The notes beneath the pieces were generated by a model, which had not been told where the DNA came from, did not search any database, and worked only from the letters and a program-made list of their open reading frames with translations. A stretch of 64,000 bases of DNA from Ichthyophonus hoferi (lineage: Eukaryota > Opisthokonta > Ichthyosporea > Ichthyophonida > Ichthyophonidae). Made by a program: the position numbers and the translations under genes. How positions within the stretch are numbered: position 1 is the stretch's first letter; each line of letters starts with the position of its first letter. Location: NCBI GenBank assembly GCA_002751075.1, contig NAOQ01000149.1, positions 56,207 to 120,206 on the forward strand, read 5' to 3'. Of this stretch, positions 26,319 through 39,300 are shown piece after piece.

Positions 26319-28738
26319 CATTACATTCACACTATGGCAATAGATAGAATATTTTGCTTGACTCGGGCTTTCCAGTAAGCAAAAACACACACATATTACT
26401 TGTAATTGGATAGAGCATAGATGATTGTTGGCACGAATCAATCATATTTATCAATGCCTTCCTAATACTGAACAAGGTATTTTATGTAGTGGTTCCTAAT
26501 ATTCGAATATATGACTAGATATTTTTAATGGTCAGATAAAATTTAAATTACAGATCTGACTGGCTTTGCTGAACGGTCATCTGTATACGCATTGCTTTGT
26601 AAATTATGGATATTTGATAGCTTGGTCAAATAATATTTTTGGGTAGAGTATGGTGAGCACTGGTTGCCACATTAAGCTATGAGGGTGAAATACAGGATAT
26701 AGTACAGGATGATCATTGTCTGCTTGCTTCCCTTACATTGAATTATCACATAGATAGACAGGTTAGTCCCCACCATTACTTTTTATCTTGCTTTATCTAT
26801 CACTTCTCATTGATTTACATATACTTGCATTTCCTTTAGGTTACTCCTTCTTGCCAAACACCAGTGTCACGTGTTAATATATCATTAGTAAGGACAATAT
26901 CATACCCTAACTGGGAGACTGTTATGGTTATGACAAAATAATATGCCTAGCAGCATACTGCTAGGATATTTAATGTCCTTCTAACTTAACATATGTAATT
27001 GATGATGCATTGAATCAATATGATAATATTAACTTTCTGGGAAGGGGGCTGGTTGCGAGTTATCAAAACTCTAAGGTCAACTTACGGACTGTTGGCCTGA
27101 GAACGAGACTATTTCATCTCTGTCAATAGATAACAGACTTATTATTGCTTATTGTATTATAGACACATTCAACGCTTTACACCCTAGTGAATCAATGTTC
27201 GCTGATGTGTCACAATCTGACTGCAGCTTCATTCCAGTATTATACCATAATCACACAAGTGTTGGTTTGGCTTATTTTTTTCAAAATAGAAAGTCACTCT
27301 ACTAATAGAATGATAGTAAACTGGCATGAACCAAGGCACATACACTCACACACTTTGGCTTTCTTTCTCCGTTTCAAAGTAGTGATATGAATAGAGACTA
27401 GAAGGGGTCTCGAGAAATTGAACTCTATGATAATGGCCATCTATGTTTTAAACTGGATGTAGTACTCACTTAAAAATTCTTATTCTTTTAAGGGTAATTA
27501 TGACTTTGAGAAAATTATGTATCGAAAACAGAAACAGTTCAATGTATTTGGCTTGTGATACAAAGCTCGAGAAAACAAAAGCTTATGCAATGAGAAAAGG
27601 CTCTGTAGTGTTTGTTAGCTGTACCATTGTGAACGTAAACCTCAACATACTCCTTCTGTCAAATATAGCTATATATGCAGCATAGGCAAAGTAACTATAG
27701 TAGTCGTTATTTAATTAGTTAGTGCGAAGTATTCTATATATAAAATGCTATATTTAGAATGAATGAGTAGGTTTTCTCTGACAGATTGAAGATTATTAAT
27801 TTTGCGTTGATACTGAATAAAGGCCATATGGTTTTTATTCTAAGTTTTTTTCTTGCAATAGTCGGCTGCCTCCTTGAATAAGGGTGAAATAACTACAACA
27901 CAGGCTTAAATCTACACTTTCTATATCCTACAAACATAACTCCCCAAATTACAATTTTGAAGGGTTACTCACTCGAACACTTTTGAAATGCAAGATACCA
28001 TCATCTTCTCAGGATAATTTGTATTTGCAAGGTATTTACACGAAATGTAATTTGTAATAGTATAATAAGTCATAACTGCATATACATAAAATGCTCCCAA
28101 AAACAATTAAAAACCTACTCAGTTAAATACTTTTCATCTGGTATTAATAAGCCAGGCAATATGGTAGTACTGTCAGTTATGTCAAGCTTCAATACACAAA
28201 AACAAATGGATAATATCATACTGAAATACGAACAGAATACAACCCAAGTGGCTGGGATGGCGGGGGATATGTTTAAGCCTCACACAATAGGAGCAAAACA
28301 TTATCTTATTCAGTTTGTTTAAGGCTATTCACATGGTCATGTACCCTAAATGAATAGATAAGAGAATATAGAGTGATCAATAATTATACAAGACTCAAAA
28401 CTATCAATAATCAATTATACGTCATATGTGATTAACATTACTGTTTGAATGAGTCAAAACCAGCAGTGCTCCACAACAAATATTGGTCTTACTTTGAAAA
28501 AATACAAATGTTCATCCTGTAGTTGTAGTCATTCTATATATGCAGCTACCATATCACCAAGACACATACACTTAAACATGTGCAGTCTGATATTAACATT
28601 CATGCCTATGTTTGTTGGTCTTGCGGGTTGCCGAGCATTGCATCTAATTGTGTCCTCAGAATAAAACAACAATTGTGCATCTCTACAAGGATAATCATCC
28701 ATCTATACGATCACATTCAATTTTTCATACTTCTTCAC
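26319..28738. other. Intergenic region between convergent mutase and zinc-finger genes
   Basis: About 2.4 kb of AT-rich sequence containing both 3' UTRs. No coding exons, RNA genes or clear repeats found. Confidence 0.5.
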
Positions 28739-31700
28739 TTATTGTTCTTTTAAAGTATCTGGCATATCATCTTCAGTTTCACTATCAGTTGAAAGTTTGC
28801 TAACTGCATTATTCCGTTTTTTTCTCGCATGGCCGGCCTGGGTCCTTCGTCTGTGTACCTTTTCCTGTCGCTTGTCTAGTGATAAAGTTTCATTCATGAT
28901 GGGTGAACAGTTACCTGGTTCTGTTCCTTGATGTTTAGTTCCCTTTCCTTCTTCGTTTTGGAGTTGTTTATTTGAACATGAGTCTTCGGTTCCAGGTATG
29001 TTCTTAGCCAATTCCTGTTGTTCGAGCTTGTGTGCATTGGAGGCGGCACTGGCTACAGCCAGTAAAGCATTCAATGCATCCCGTGGCTTGCCTTTCTTGC
29101 CCTGGGTCACCTTATGAACATCTGTGTGCTGAGAGGGCGGATATGCATGAGTTGTTTGACGGCTAGTTGTGCATCTGAAGGTACCTCTGGCTGATTTAGG
29201 GTCATGTTGCAAGATCATGGGATATTTTGGTGGGGGCATTATGAAAAAAGGTGTGGTGGGTGTGACGTCATGCCCATGGATGGAGGAGCGCGTCCCGCTC
29301 CCACCTACATCTCCGATATGTTCGCACGGATAGAAATAGTATGCCGATGGTCTGCCTGTCATATCTGGCGGAATATAACCTTGTGCACAGCAAGTGGAGA
29401 TAGCTTGGTGTTGAGGTTGATGAGGGTGATAAATGGCAGGTAGAGCGGCCGCTTCCCCTTGCATGTTTGTGTGAAATATTTGAGTAATAGGTTTAGCAGA
29501 TGGCATGTATTTGTAGCAATCAGGCGATGACCGGGTGGACGTTTTAAAAGAGCCGTAGCCTTGTAAAGAGACAATAGCAAATGCGTTAACAATAATATAG
29601 GCTATGTTGTTTAAGATATTGGTATATTCGTCTAAATGTATGCAATAAACTACATGTAAAGATGATTTGCATAACCAGATGAGATGGATTAAAACTAAAG
29701 TTTCATGGGAAATTTATGCATCTTATAGCAGAATATATGGGTAAAAATAAATAAACTAGACTGACGAGACACTTTCTAAAAACATACATACACTATATTA
29801 CACCTAGAAATTGTGTTTATTGCATTGTGTCGCAGAAATTAACAATAAATATAATATCATAGAGGCAAAGAATAGATTGTTCATAGGTACAACCAATATG
29901 AGAAGAGCTGTGCATAATTTGATCTATTTTGGTTGGTTTGATTTCCATTAAAATGCTAAATACTTTTAACTTGGCCTCAAACCTTCAACAGAATAACGTC
30001 ACATGTACTCCCTCTGCCTTCCTATGCAAACATGAAACATGTGTGCGCTTTCACCTCAAAAGGCATTTAGTTCTCCTATCAGTACAAACAAGCCACCAGC
30101 CATTCCTTATATTATCTTTCTTAATGCACGTGTGATTAATGATAAAGATTGGGGCAGAGTATTTCTACAACAACAACAAAAAAAAACATCATACAATACT
30201 ACGTATAAGAGCACTTTGTAGTTGTCGGCAGAGATAAAAAAAAATATAAGAAACACCGCAAGTAGAATTATATATAAATCCTTAGAAAGGCCTGTATGCT
30301 AAATGTGTATGTCTGGAGGCGTATGTATTAGTGTATACTTACTAGCTCCCCTTTGGTCTGGTCGAATATGTATAGGATCGTGTTGGGTATATGTAGATTC
30401 ATGCTGTAAAGAAATCCCACGTGGAGTCAGATGGCAGGTACCTGTGAAATCTAAATAATAATGTTGGGTATTTAGTTATGGTAGTAACGAGTCACAAAAT
30501 AGTAAATAGTAAACCAGACTGTATAGCTGTAGTAATAATATAAACGCTTCATTAAAATTATCGTTAGGTGACACCATTTTATTCATATATCTGCAATAAC
30601 CTTGTTCAATATATAAATGCTTGCAAGTATATGCTAATAGGAAGGCTGGCAAAAGTAGTTATATGAATGAGACAGGGAGAAAAGAACCAATACAAAAATG
30701 ATTAGTTAGCATAAATGTGTATACGTGTGTATATTTGCATATTTTGTATGTATAGGTGGGTATGAAAGCATTGTGCATGGGGGGTAGGACACGGTTTTAA
30801 TATTTAATAAGCAAAAATAAATACAATTATATACGATGAATTGCGTACACCATGAGGCAGAGAGAGAGGTCAAATGTTGGCAGCTAAAATAAAACAATTA
30901 AAATAATTAAAGTATGAAGTATAAAGGTTATTGGGATATTATGAAACATGTCCTAGATTGGTATATATATGTAATATAAGGATCTAAAATCTCAAAGGGG
31001 GGCATATTGACAGTAATTGCATGTCAGGGATTAATACTAGAGGTAGAGCTTTGTAGAGTAGTGAGAGAAAGAGATAGAGAGAGAAAGATTATGAGTATGT
31101 GTAGATAGTTGGTGGAAGGGAACCAACCATTAGCCTGACGGCTCTTCCATGACCAATCAAAAAACATTCCAACATGCGCCCCTGGACTGTTACTGGCAGA
31201 TGCATGATAATCTTTTGCGAAGAGAGGCTGCTGCCTGCCACTTCCCTTGGCCGGATCCAATTGTCTTTTAGGCTTCAAACCTCTAAATTGATGCTTGAGA
31301 CGGATATGATTGCGTAGGGCACTAGAAGGTGGGGTTATATCATATTTCCGTGAAATGTTAGTAGGATAGTCTCCCATTGCATATATACCTATATGCGTAT
31401 TTCACAAACATTCTTCTGCTACAGGTATTGTTGTATCGCGCCGCACATTCAAATTAGCCTCGCATATACACAAGCACCGTGTATATATACACTTTCCATC
31501 CCTCTGCCCCTGTTGTAATAAAGACCATAATAGAACATACACGAGTCACACCTTTCTTTTCTCAAAAAATTACATTATGATATAATAATATGCCTTTATT
31601 AACCAATAAGGTCAGTCCACAAGCAATCCCGGACCCAATTTAAAACAGGGTCTTTCACAGATCACATTATTGAACATGACTACCTTTAAACCCTAACTCA

Positions 31701-31904
31701 CCTTTCAGATGAGTAGAAGCGCCCACATAAAGGCCTTGGACACAACAAATTTCTTGGTTTTTTCTTAGCCTCGGCTTTGAATTGACTAATTTTCAATTTT
31801 TGTTGCATATCTTCTTCGGGATTATACTGGATAATCTGTAATACTGCATCCGCCTGTTCTTCCTGGTCTGGTTTGGCAGAGCAAGGCGGCGTGTCTGTTT
31901 GCAT
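28739..31904 (-). CDS. Single C2H2 zinc-finger protein, 4 exons
   Basis: Exons in transcription order are 31702-31904, 31128-31321, 30343-30441 and 28739-29559, in phase, giving 438 residues. The only recognisable domain is a classical C2H2 finger with Cys55, Cys60, His73 and His78 (C-x4-C-x12-H-x4-H), reading LCPRPLCGRFYSS then ALRNHIRLKH. The intron between exons 1 and 2 interrupts the finger after SSE. The rest is low complexity: a His/Pro/Gln/Tyr-rich middle and a basic stretch HRRRTQAGHARKKR that looks like a nuclear localisation signal, followed by an acidic tail (STDSETEDDMPD). A nuclear DNA- or RNA-binding regulator is the likely role, by inference. The ATG at 31904 is the first in frame. 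Orthology is not recognised. Confidence 0.75.
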
Positions 31905-33174
31905 TGCTAATTTTTTCACAATGCAAACCAAAAGGTGTTGCTTATATACGGTCTATACTGTTTTGAAAAATACAATGGGTAAATGATGGGCGGAGATCTC
32001 AAGTAAGTAACTAATATGTGCGCTTATAAGAGTAGAAAATGCGTGTGCTGATTCAACTTAGATGTCTTTTTTTATTACTGTTTAATACAGGCTCATAGAT
32101 TCACATTTTCGGGACATCTGAACTGAACTATTATATCCTCAAATTCGTCGTACAGGGAGTATAAACTATATATCGAGATGTTGGTTTGTGTAAGGAAGGT
32201 GCTTTGATAACTCAATCCATTTAGATTAATAGAAGGAAACTAGAAATGAAATACAACAACGATGGAAAAAAGAAAAAAAGAAAAAAAAAAGAGAACATAA
32301 GTGCAATACTCTTACAATGTTCAAAACAAATAAGAAAAAAAGAAGAATATATTGAACCTTTCACTGTTGCCGCACCAGAATGTCAAAGTAGCCAAGAGGT
32401 AGTTCTTAGCAATAATGGTATAGCAATAACAGAAGTCTGTTAAATTTTATAAATCTATTAAAGTGTAGTTGTAGACTTATTGAGACGAAGAATGCATCTC
32501 GCTAAAAGAAGGTCTACAAAAAGTTATTCCCTTTTCATTCGTCTCGTTTTTCAATAGAGAAGGAGCTCAAAAGGGGATAGCTTTTGTTCTGCTGTACTAC
32601 AAACACCCGCCAGAATTGTACGTATGTGAATGAATGCAGGCCTCACACCACATGCTTACTGTTTATTTATTTCTTACTCAATTATATGTCGAGATGTTGG
32701 TTTGTGTAAATTTTTTGGTTTGGTATCTCACTCAATTCAAATTATAACTAACTACAAACAACTACAAGCGAATAAACAGTAAATCTACACTATAATTGGC
32801 AATTCATGCTGACAGTAAGATTGATGGACCAAATACTGACTAGATTGTGCCGGTTGATTGGTCCATACAACATTGTTCGGGAACGACTTTTGATTAATTG
32901 TAAGCGAACCACCATTGTTACTGACCAATACAAGCCCCCGTTTGAATAATAAAATTATATAGGCCAATGGGTTTGAATTTACCTTTTTGCTTTACTCTCT
33001 TTTTACACATCCTTTATTTGTCTTCCCTCTCTCTATCCCTTACCTTTTTCTGTATATCTTTTATCAATCTGTAGGTGATTACCAACGTGTTAAAAGGCAT
33101 TAAAGAAAATCCAATAGGGTTTATAGAAACAATATAGTACGCTTTCTCTTTATTGTTTTTGTATTATTGCAATA
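31905..33174. other. Intergenic region with a 21-bp direct repeat
   Basis: 5' flank of the zinc-finger gene. It holds two exact copies of a 21-mer (tcgagatgttggtttgtgta plus a) at 32173-32193 and 32689-32709, and an imperfect inverted repeat around the gagacgaa (about 32480) and ttcgtctc (about 32540) blocks. No gene supported. Confidence 0.5.
32173..32709. repeat. Pair of 21-bp exact direct repeats, 516 bp apart
   Basis: Identical 21-base copies at 32173-32193 and 32689-32709; the sequence between them has no recognisable content. It could be a remnant of an insertion or a duplicated regulatory element. Confidence 0.8.
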
Positions 33175-34140
33175 TGTTACAAGACCGTCAACTCCCAAGA
33201 AACACGTGCTGCTGACAACCTCATAAGAAACAGATCATGACATGATTGGTCAAATATTGTTTGTTTTAATGACGTTCCGAGCTATATTAAATGATTCGTC
33301 AACGTAAATGGATCGAAAGTGAACAATTGGATTAATGATATGATGTAGAAATTAGTTTAAAAAGGCGTCCAAATAAGGACATATATGTTAAACCAATCGA
33401 AGAATTAAGATCAAGCTATAATAAAGCAATTCCACTGGAATCATATTAGCAAATAAATATATATACAATTGTTCCCATTGAGATCGAAATATGAAACAGC
33501 TACATTGACATTCGCGATAAACAAGGGTCACGAAAAGTAAAAGGAACGAAAACAACTAATGAAGACACAGGTTATGATGCATAGACCATTATAAAAAACG
33601 CTTTTTGTTTCTTATAACTTGTTAACAATATCTTATATATATGTTATCAATGATGGTTAGAAGGTACTTGGCCTGTATTCTGTAACTATCGTATTTTATT
33701 GTGATGGTGATGTCTAGTTCTTTGTTGACATTTAATTATAATCGTCAGTATTCAGATCTTTCTCCTATTAATAATACTGAGAACTATTTAGTAAATTTTA
33801 ATAATAAAAATAAGTATCACATACACCCAACCTTGGCATTTCTCACTAATCGTTCAAATTGCGCTATTACTACAAACGCACCTAAGCGCATTAAGGCAGG
33901 AATCTCTCCTTAATTTGTAGAAGAATACCTCAAACAGCTGCGGATAGAACCATCATATATTCCTTTTCTTACATTGAACATTGAACTCATCCCATTTTTT
34001 ATTGAAAGTAGATTAGAGCTAAGCGTTGTCTTTATCGCTAACTCAGCAAGAGATACTTCTAAGCAACACTTAGTTAGAGACCCCAAAGTCTGTAGACAAT
34101 TGATCAGCCATCAGAACTACTGTATATCCTTATAAAATGT
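33175..34140 (+). mobile_element. Repeat R1 copy B, decayed element of unrecognised family
   Basis: Begins TGTTACAAGACCGTCAACTC and aligns with the reverse strand of 21630-22592 to about 34140, where similarity stops. The protein-like block LTNRSNCAITTNAPKRIKA near 33840-33900 matches copy A in the same frame. The right end appears lost or displaced by the palindromic R1 derivative that starts 200 bases further on. It looks broken. Confidence 0.7.
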
Positions 34141-34347
34141 AATGAGTAGTTGCTAAATTCGCCAACGAATTATTTCCCATTTATCTCAAGAAGCAAAATA
34201 GTAAATTTCTGCAATCACCTAACTACTCCGTTTAGACATTTAATTGCTAGCATTAGTCAGATAGCCAAGTGTGGAGCGAACTAATCAATTAAGCTATTGT
34301 AGTACACGGCGATTATTTATTTATTTATGCCTATAGAATAGAATGGT

Positions 34348-35017
34348 TGTTGCAAGACCGTCAACTACGATTGAAGTCGTAGTTTGGCCGAAGTCCTGAT
34401 AACTAGCAGATGACGCAATAATCAGTTTATATTAGTTAATTGAATACCATTCTTTAACAGGCAAATTGTTTTATCATTATGTAGTACGTGGTATGTGATC
34501 ACTTAAATTAATGAGAAAATTGGTTAACGTGCCATCTAAATGAGGACATAATAGCAATAGAGATAAAATCAGAGAATTCTAGTGGGCCTCGGTGGTCTTT
34601 TGTGAATTGTATTAACCAATAAGGATCTTTACAATTGATCCCATTTACATTAATAAACACGAACACGGTTACAATTAACAACCGGGGGAAGTTCTATTGA
34701 CTAGTCCACAGTTCCTCGGGATCTCCAATTGTTTTTCGTAATCGATTGTTGTTATTTCTGTACTAGCATTAGTAGCTAATTGGTTTAATCTACTTTTTAT
34801 AGAAGGCAATGTAGATTGTGTTTATATTTATATGGCGAATTAACCCATTTCCTCATTGATGTAATAGTGTCCATATACTGCATACTATGACAAGAGTCGA
34901 TCTACTTATTGTAGGAACAGTATTCGGTTAACTTAAATAAGACTAATCATTGCATTACGCTTGTTATCAAAGATTGGCCGAACTATGTGTTCATTCGCAG
35001 TTAACGATCTTGTAACA
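34348..35017. mobile_element. Palindromic R1 derivative (MITE-like, 670 bp)
   Basis: The left end (TGTTGCAAGACCGTCAACTA) and right end (the complement of TGTTACAAGATCGTTAACTG) are the R1 terminus in opposite orientation. The similarity runs inward for at least 230 bases per arm, so the element is almost entirely an imperfect inverted repeat made of two R1 ends. It has no coding capacity. I could not define a convincing target-site duplication. Confidence 0.75.
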
Positions 35018-36380
35018 AGGGGGAATGGAAGCAGTCAATAAAGGCCAGCCGCTCACACATAACGCAGCCCCGGATTAAAAAATCACTCGTGCGTAGCATA
35101 TACAAAACTTTTCAATTGTTCATTTAATTAAGCAATATCACAATATATATATATATATTGGAACCAACGCGTTCATTGTTTCTTTTTTTTTTACTCATGA
35201 CAATTAATTTTTGTGTTCGGTTCAATATTAGTTAATAGCAGAACTTCTTAATATGTATGAGAGCTGCAGATCTAATATCAACAGTTTGGATTGAGTAAAT
35301 CCAGGATCTATCGTCAATGTGGATCAGAGTTGGTCTAATCAATTAATTTTTTTTTTCATGTATTGATCTATACAGTTTAGGCCAATGGCTTTAGAAAGAG
35401 TATCCTTCTAGGATGTTATATTATAGATGAGAGAATAATCATCAGATCTACCCAACACAAAGGAATGCATGAGACTGTAAATCCGATTGAACATTTTCCA
35501 CTATAATATGCATGTGTGGGTATGTGTGTCTAATTGTAACAGGTTAAGTGGCATTGCCTGGACAATTTGATATGCGTAAAATAAAATATTCAGCTATGTA
35601 AATGTGCTGTCTGTCTAGTGAAGTTGGAGTAACCAGTGATATTTATGACTGAATATATCTAAATGTGTATCAGATATATGATCTTACACAGTCAAGGATG
35701 TCATACCTATCAACACACACCTCAGAAACACATACATACAGGCGTATAATTGTATGGATACATGAATCATGGATACATACCTCTTTAATCATAATATATA
35801 TCTATATATGTGTAGATTACGTATACATACAGAGATATCCTAAAATATGATACACTTTACTCTACCATTTCATTCATATAACGCAATCCTAGTCCAACAT
35901 TTTTATACGTCAGTCTTTCTATCATATATATTGCCACTCCTGATTGCTAAGGTATTTCTGGCCCAACTGGGCTCTCCTTTGTAGCTATTAGCCTACTCTT
36001 TGGAATTGTTGGAGCTCAGTCTCCTCCCGGCCACACTATATTCACAAAACGCAATGTTGATCTAGAATCTATCCTTGGTCCTTTCACTCCTCTTATAGCA
36101 TAATTCAACAAACATTTAGCTAAAATAACATACACCAATGGTGCGTGTTTGTAGATTGTCGTCCTATATTTCACAAACATATTTTGGCTATCATTATCCG
36201 TTAGAAAAAGCTCATTGCATGGCAATTTTTGGCAAATTTGCTGTTCATCAAGAAAAAATAACAACCCTAGTGGGTCAGTCTCTATATATACTTCTATCAC
36301 TACCTACCCTACAAAGTAAAGATAGTTGTACCCAATCTCATTTACCTTTTCCTCGCCCTTTCAAACTTTCAAATAATCTC
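35018..36380. other. Intergenic region, no feature found
   Basis: AT-rich sequence between the R1 derivative and the unrecognised minus-strand gene. No gene or RNA signal supported. Confidence 0.45.
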
Positions 36381-39300
36381 TCATCTTATTACTGTCTTCT
36401 CCATCTCCTCATCTTCATCACTTACACTCCTTTTGTTTCCCACACTCTCTACACTATTCTGTTCTTTTATATTTTCTGTCTCCAATTCTCCCATTGCCAG
36501 GGAAGCCGCCTGATTGAAGGCATCCTTAAGGATGGATTCTATCTGTTCAGAATTAATAATGTATTTCCCTACATGGATAGTACACTTGTCAGTATACCTA
36601 TACATACGGGTGAGAGAGTAGGTATTACTTGGAGAATAAACGGTGGGTAACGCCTAAAAAAAGTAGAAAAAAAACATAATATACAGAATTAAAAAAAAAA
36701 TCAAGAATTAAATGGAGTAGATGTGTAGAGATGATATAAGACCATTATAATAGTCGAGACAATGTGGCAGAAATAAATCTTATTTGTGAGGTATAACTCA
36801 ATCCTCATATATTTCAAACAACATTAAAATATTACAATATTCATTCACTCTTGCATGACCAGTATCAACTATACAACTATACCGCAAGACCTACCAGTAT
36901 GGCTGTGTATATTGCAGGCAGCCTGTTCGATCAGGCGCTGGTAAATATCCATTATGGAGTGTACTTCTTGGTTGAATGATAGCTGAAGTATCTCTAGAAC
37001 CGTTCGAAAGCTTGGAAAAAAACATTGTAAACAATGTCACTTATTAATAGATAAAGGAATACCTGACCTTTGCACTATATATGATATATATATGCATAGC
37101 TTCAATAGCACAAGAACATAAAATCAATGCTCTCGCCAATGTGTACAAATTTATGATAATCATGGTAGAACAAACATTCTGCTCTTGTCTATATACAAGA
37201 TATGTGTATAATCTAACAAGCAAAAGTTCTGTGTATATATATTTATCTATTACCATGGATAATAAAGATATATGCATGGATAATGGAGATATATGTCTCA
37301 AATACTATAATAGAGAAGCTCAATCCTTGAAACGACTATTTAAAAGATATTTAAAATAATATATATATATGATATATGTGTATAAAACGGTTGACAGATA
37401 TAAGTATGACCCAACCTCTTGTTGAATAAACTGAATAGTATAGTATGGTACGCTTTTAATAAGATGATAATAATAAATTGAAAGGTAGATAAGCAGGAAA
37501 TGAACTGAAAGAAACATGATCAATACCTTGTTGCAGCATCTGGTTCATCTTGTATAAGACGGTTTTCACGAGCAATTCTGATGGTATTGCTATGTAAGAA
37601 TATATAGTACTACCTATCCATCTATCTATTTTTCACTTACATATATACCGCTTGTACATAATATGTTTAATAGGAAATAATAAAATTTTGAATAGATTTT
37701 ATGCGAAAACCATATTTTATAAGTATATCGGATGATTGCAACATTAATATATTATTTATGTTGTTTATCAGTTGAACTATAACGATAAGCCTACATGTTT
37801 GCTGCGCATCACGCACGAAAATAGTTCAGAGAAAGAATTACGGCAATAAAACAGGAATTGAGAGGGAGGAGGTAGATATAATGAGATATAAAAAGGAAAG
37901 CTTAGACATAGACATGATTATACGATTATATAATAAGAAAGGTCTAAAACATCTAGCACATTCACTATCACCCACCCACGCCATCTATATCCTCCACTTT
38001 TAAATACGTACCTTTGAAATTTTATAAACTCAGCCATGCTTTTATCGGACATCTGTAGGCCTGGGAATAGCAATAATGCCAAGTTAATATCGTATTTATT
38101 AAACACAAATCAAACTACAATAAGTAAATAATTTTAAAGTTAAGATTAATCAATGCATTTATGTCTAATAATAACCAGGCATCCAAATGTCTCAGCTACC
38201 CGAATTAATAAACATTGAAAGGTCAAATAGTCCATAGTATTCCCCATCAAGACAACAGGGTTTTATTTTATAGTTACATTACCAGAATAGTTAGAGGGAG
38301 GTAATAATTAGCGAAACAACACAGCAATAGAAAAAAATAGATATATATATATATAAGAATAAATGTAGAGATACAGAAAGAGAGCGGCAAAGGCAAATAA
38401 AGTCATGAGGAGAGAAGTATATATACCTCCATCATGCACACCTGATATGGCTTCCCTTTCCTCCAATCTCATCGTTCTGTATGTTAACATTTATATCTCA
38501 GTCAATCTCATTGGCCATCTCATTGGTACACCTACCTCGACTGGACATATCGATTATTGAAACAATTTCTATATCCATGATACACAACAAATAACATTGG
38601 GTTTACAACATGATAATGTTAGTTTAATGGTAAGCACTTATACACTTATATTAGTAGCTTTAGTTTCACAATACATCCTAAAAGCAATGGCATATTTGTG
38701 ATCAGACTTAAACAACTGGGATTATCGTGTGGAACATACATATATAGAGAAAGAAACATGGGGCCACAATATTTTTTTTTAAAAAAAACAAGATTGACAA
38801 ATAGTGATGTACATCTTATTAAGAACGGCAACCGAGAAAGAAAGGTATGCATACTTGTGCCTATTCACCCCTAACGAAGCATTTAAATGATGTTGCGGGC
38901 CGCTTGATCCCCTGTATTTAAATATAGTTATTGGTAAATGCATGAATAGACTGTGTGCATTGTATAAATGATGGTATGGTAAGAAGGGATTAAAGTGTAT
39001 GATATGGGCAGTTTTAGGTGTGTATGTAACTATTGCAGTTCAACAGAGTCCCTTTCGCAATGAAATTACTATTAATATAGTTGTTACTATTTCTTTTTCT
39101 TCTAAAAAAAATCAGATTTAACATTTCATAATTTTTTTAAAAAAATTTCCAACAGGATAAATGCCTTTTGGTACAAATAACAAACTCCTAGATACTTTTG
39201 TATGAATATAGCCATGATTTTCGTGTGGATGTGTATATCTATAAGTATGTATGATAGCACGATAGTATGGCAGTATGTTAAATCTACCTGATTATTACTA

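Noticed and set aside
33175-34700. Reading R1 copy B plus the left arm of the palindrome as an LTR-flanked element
   Set aside because: Two TGTT ends in the same orientation look like direct repeats, but the right arm is inverted and no second direct end is found at copy A, so terminal inverted repeats fit better.
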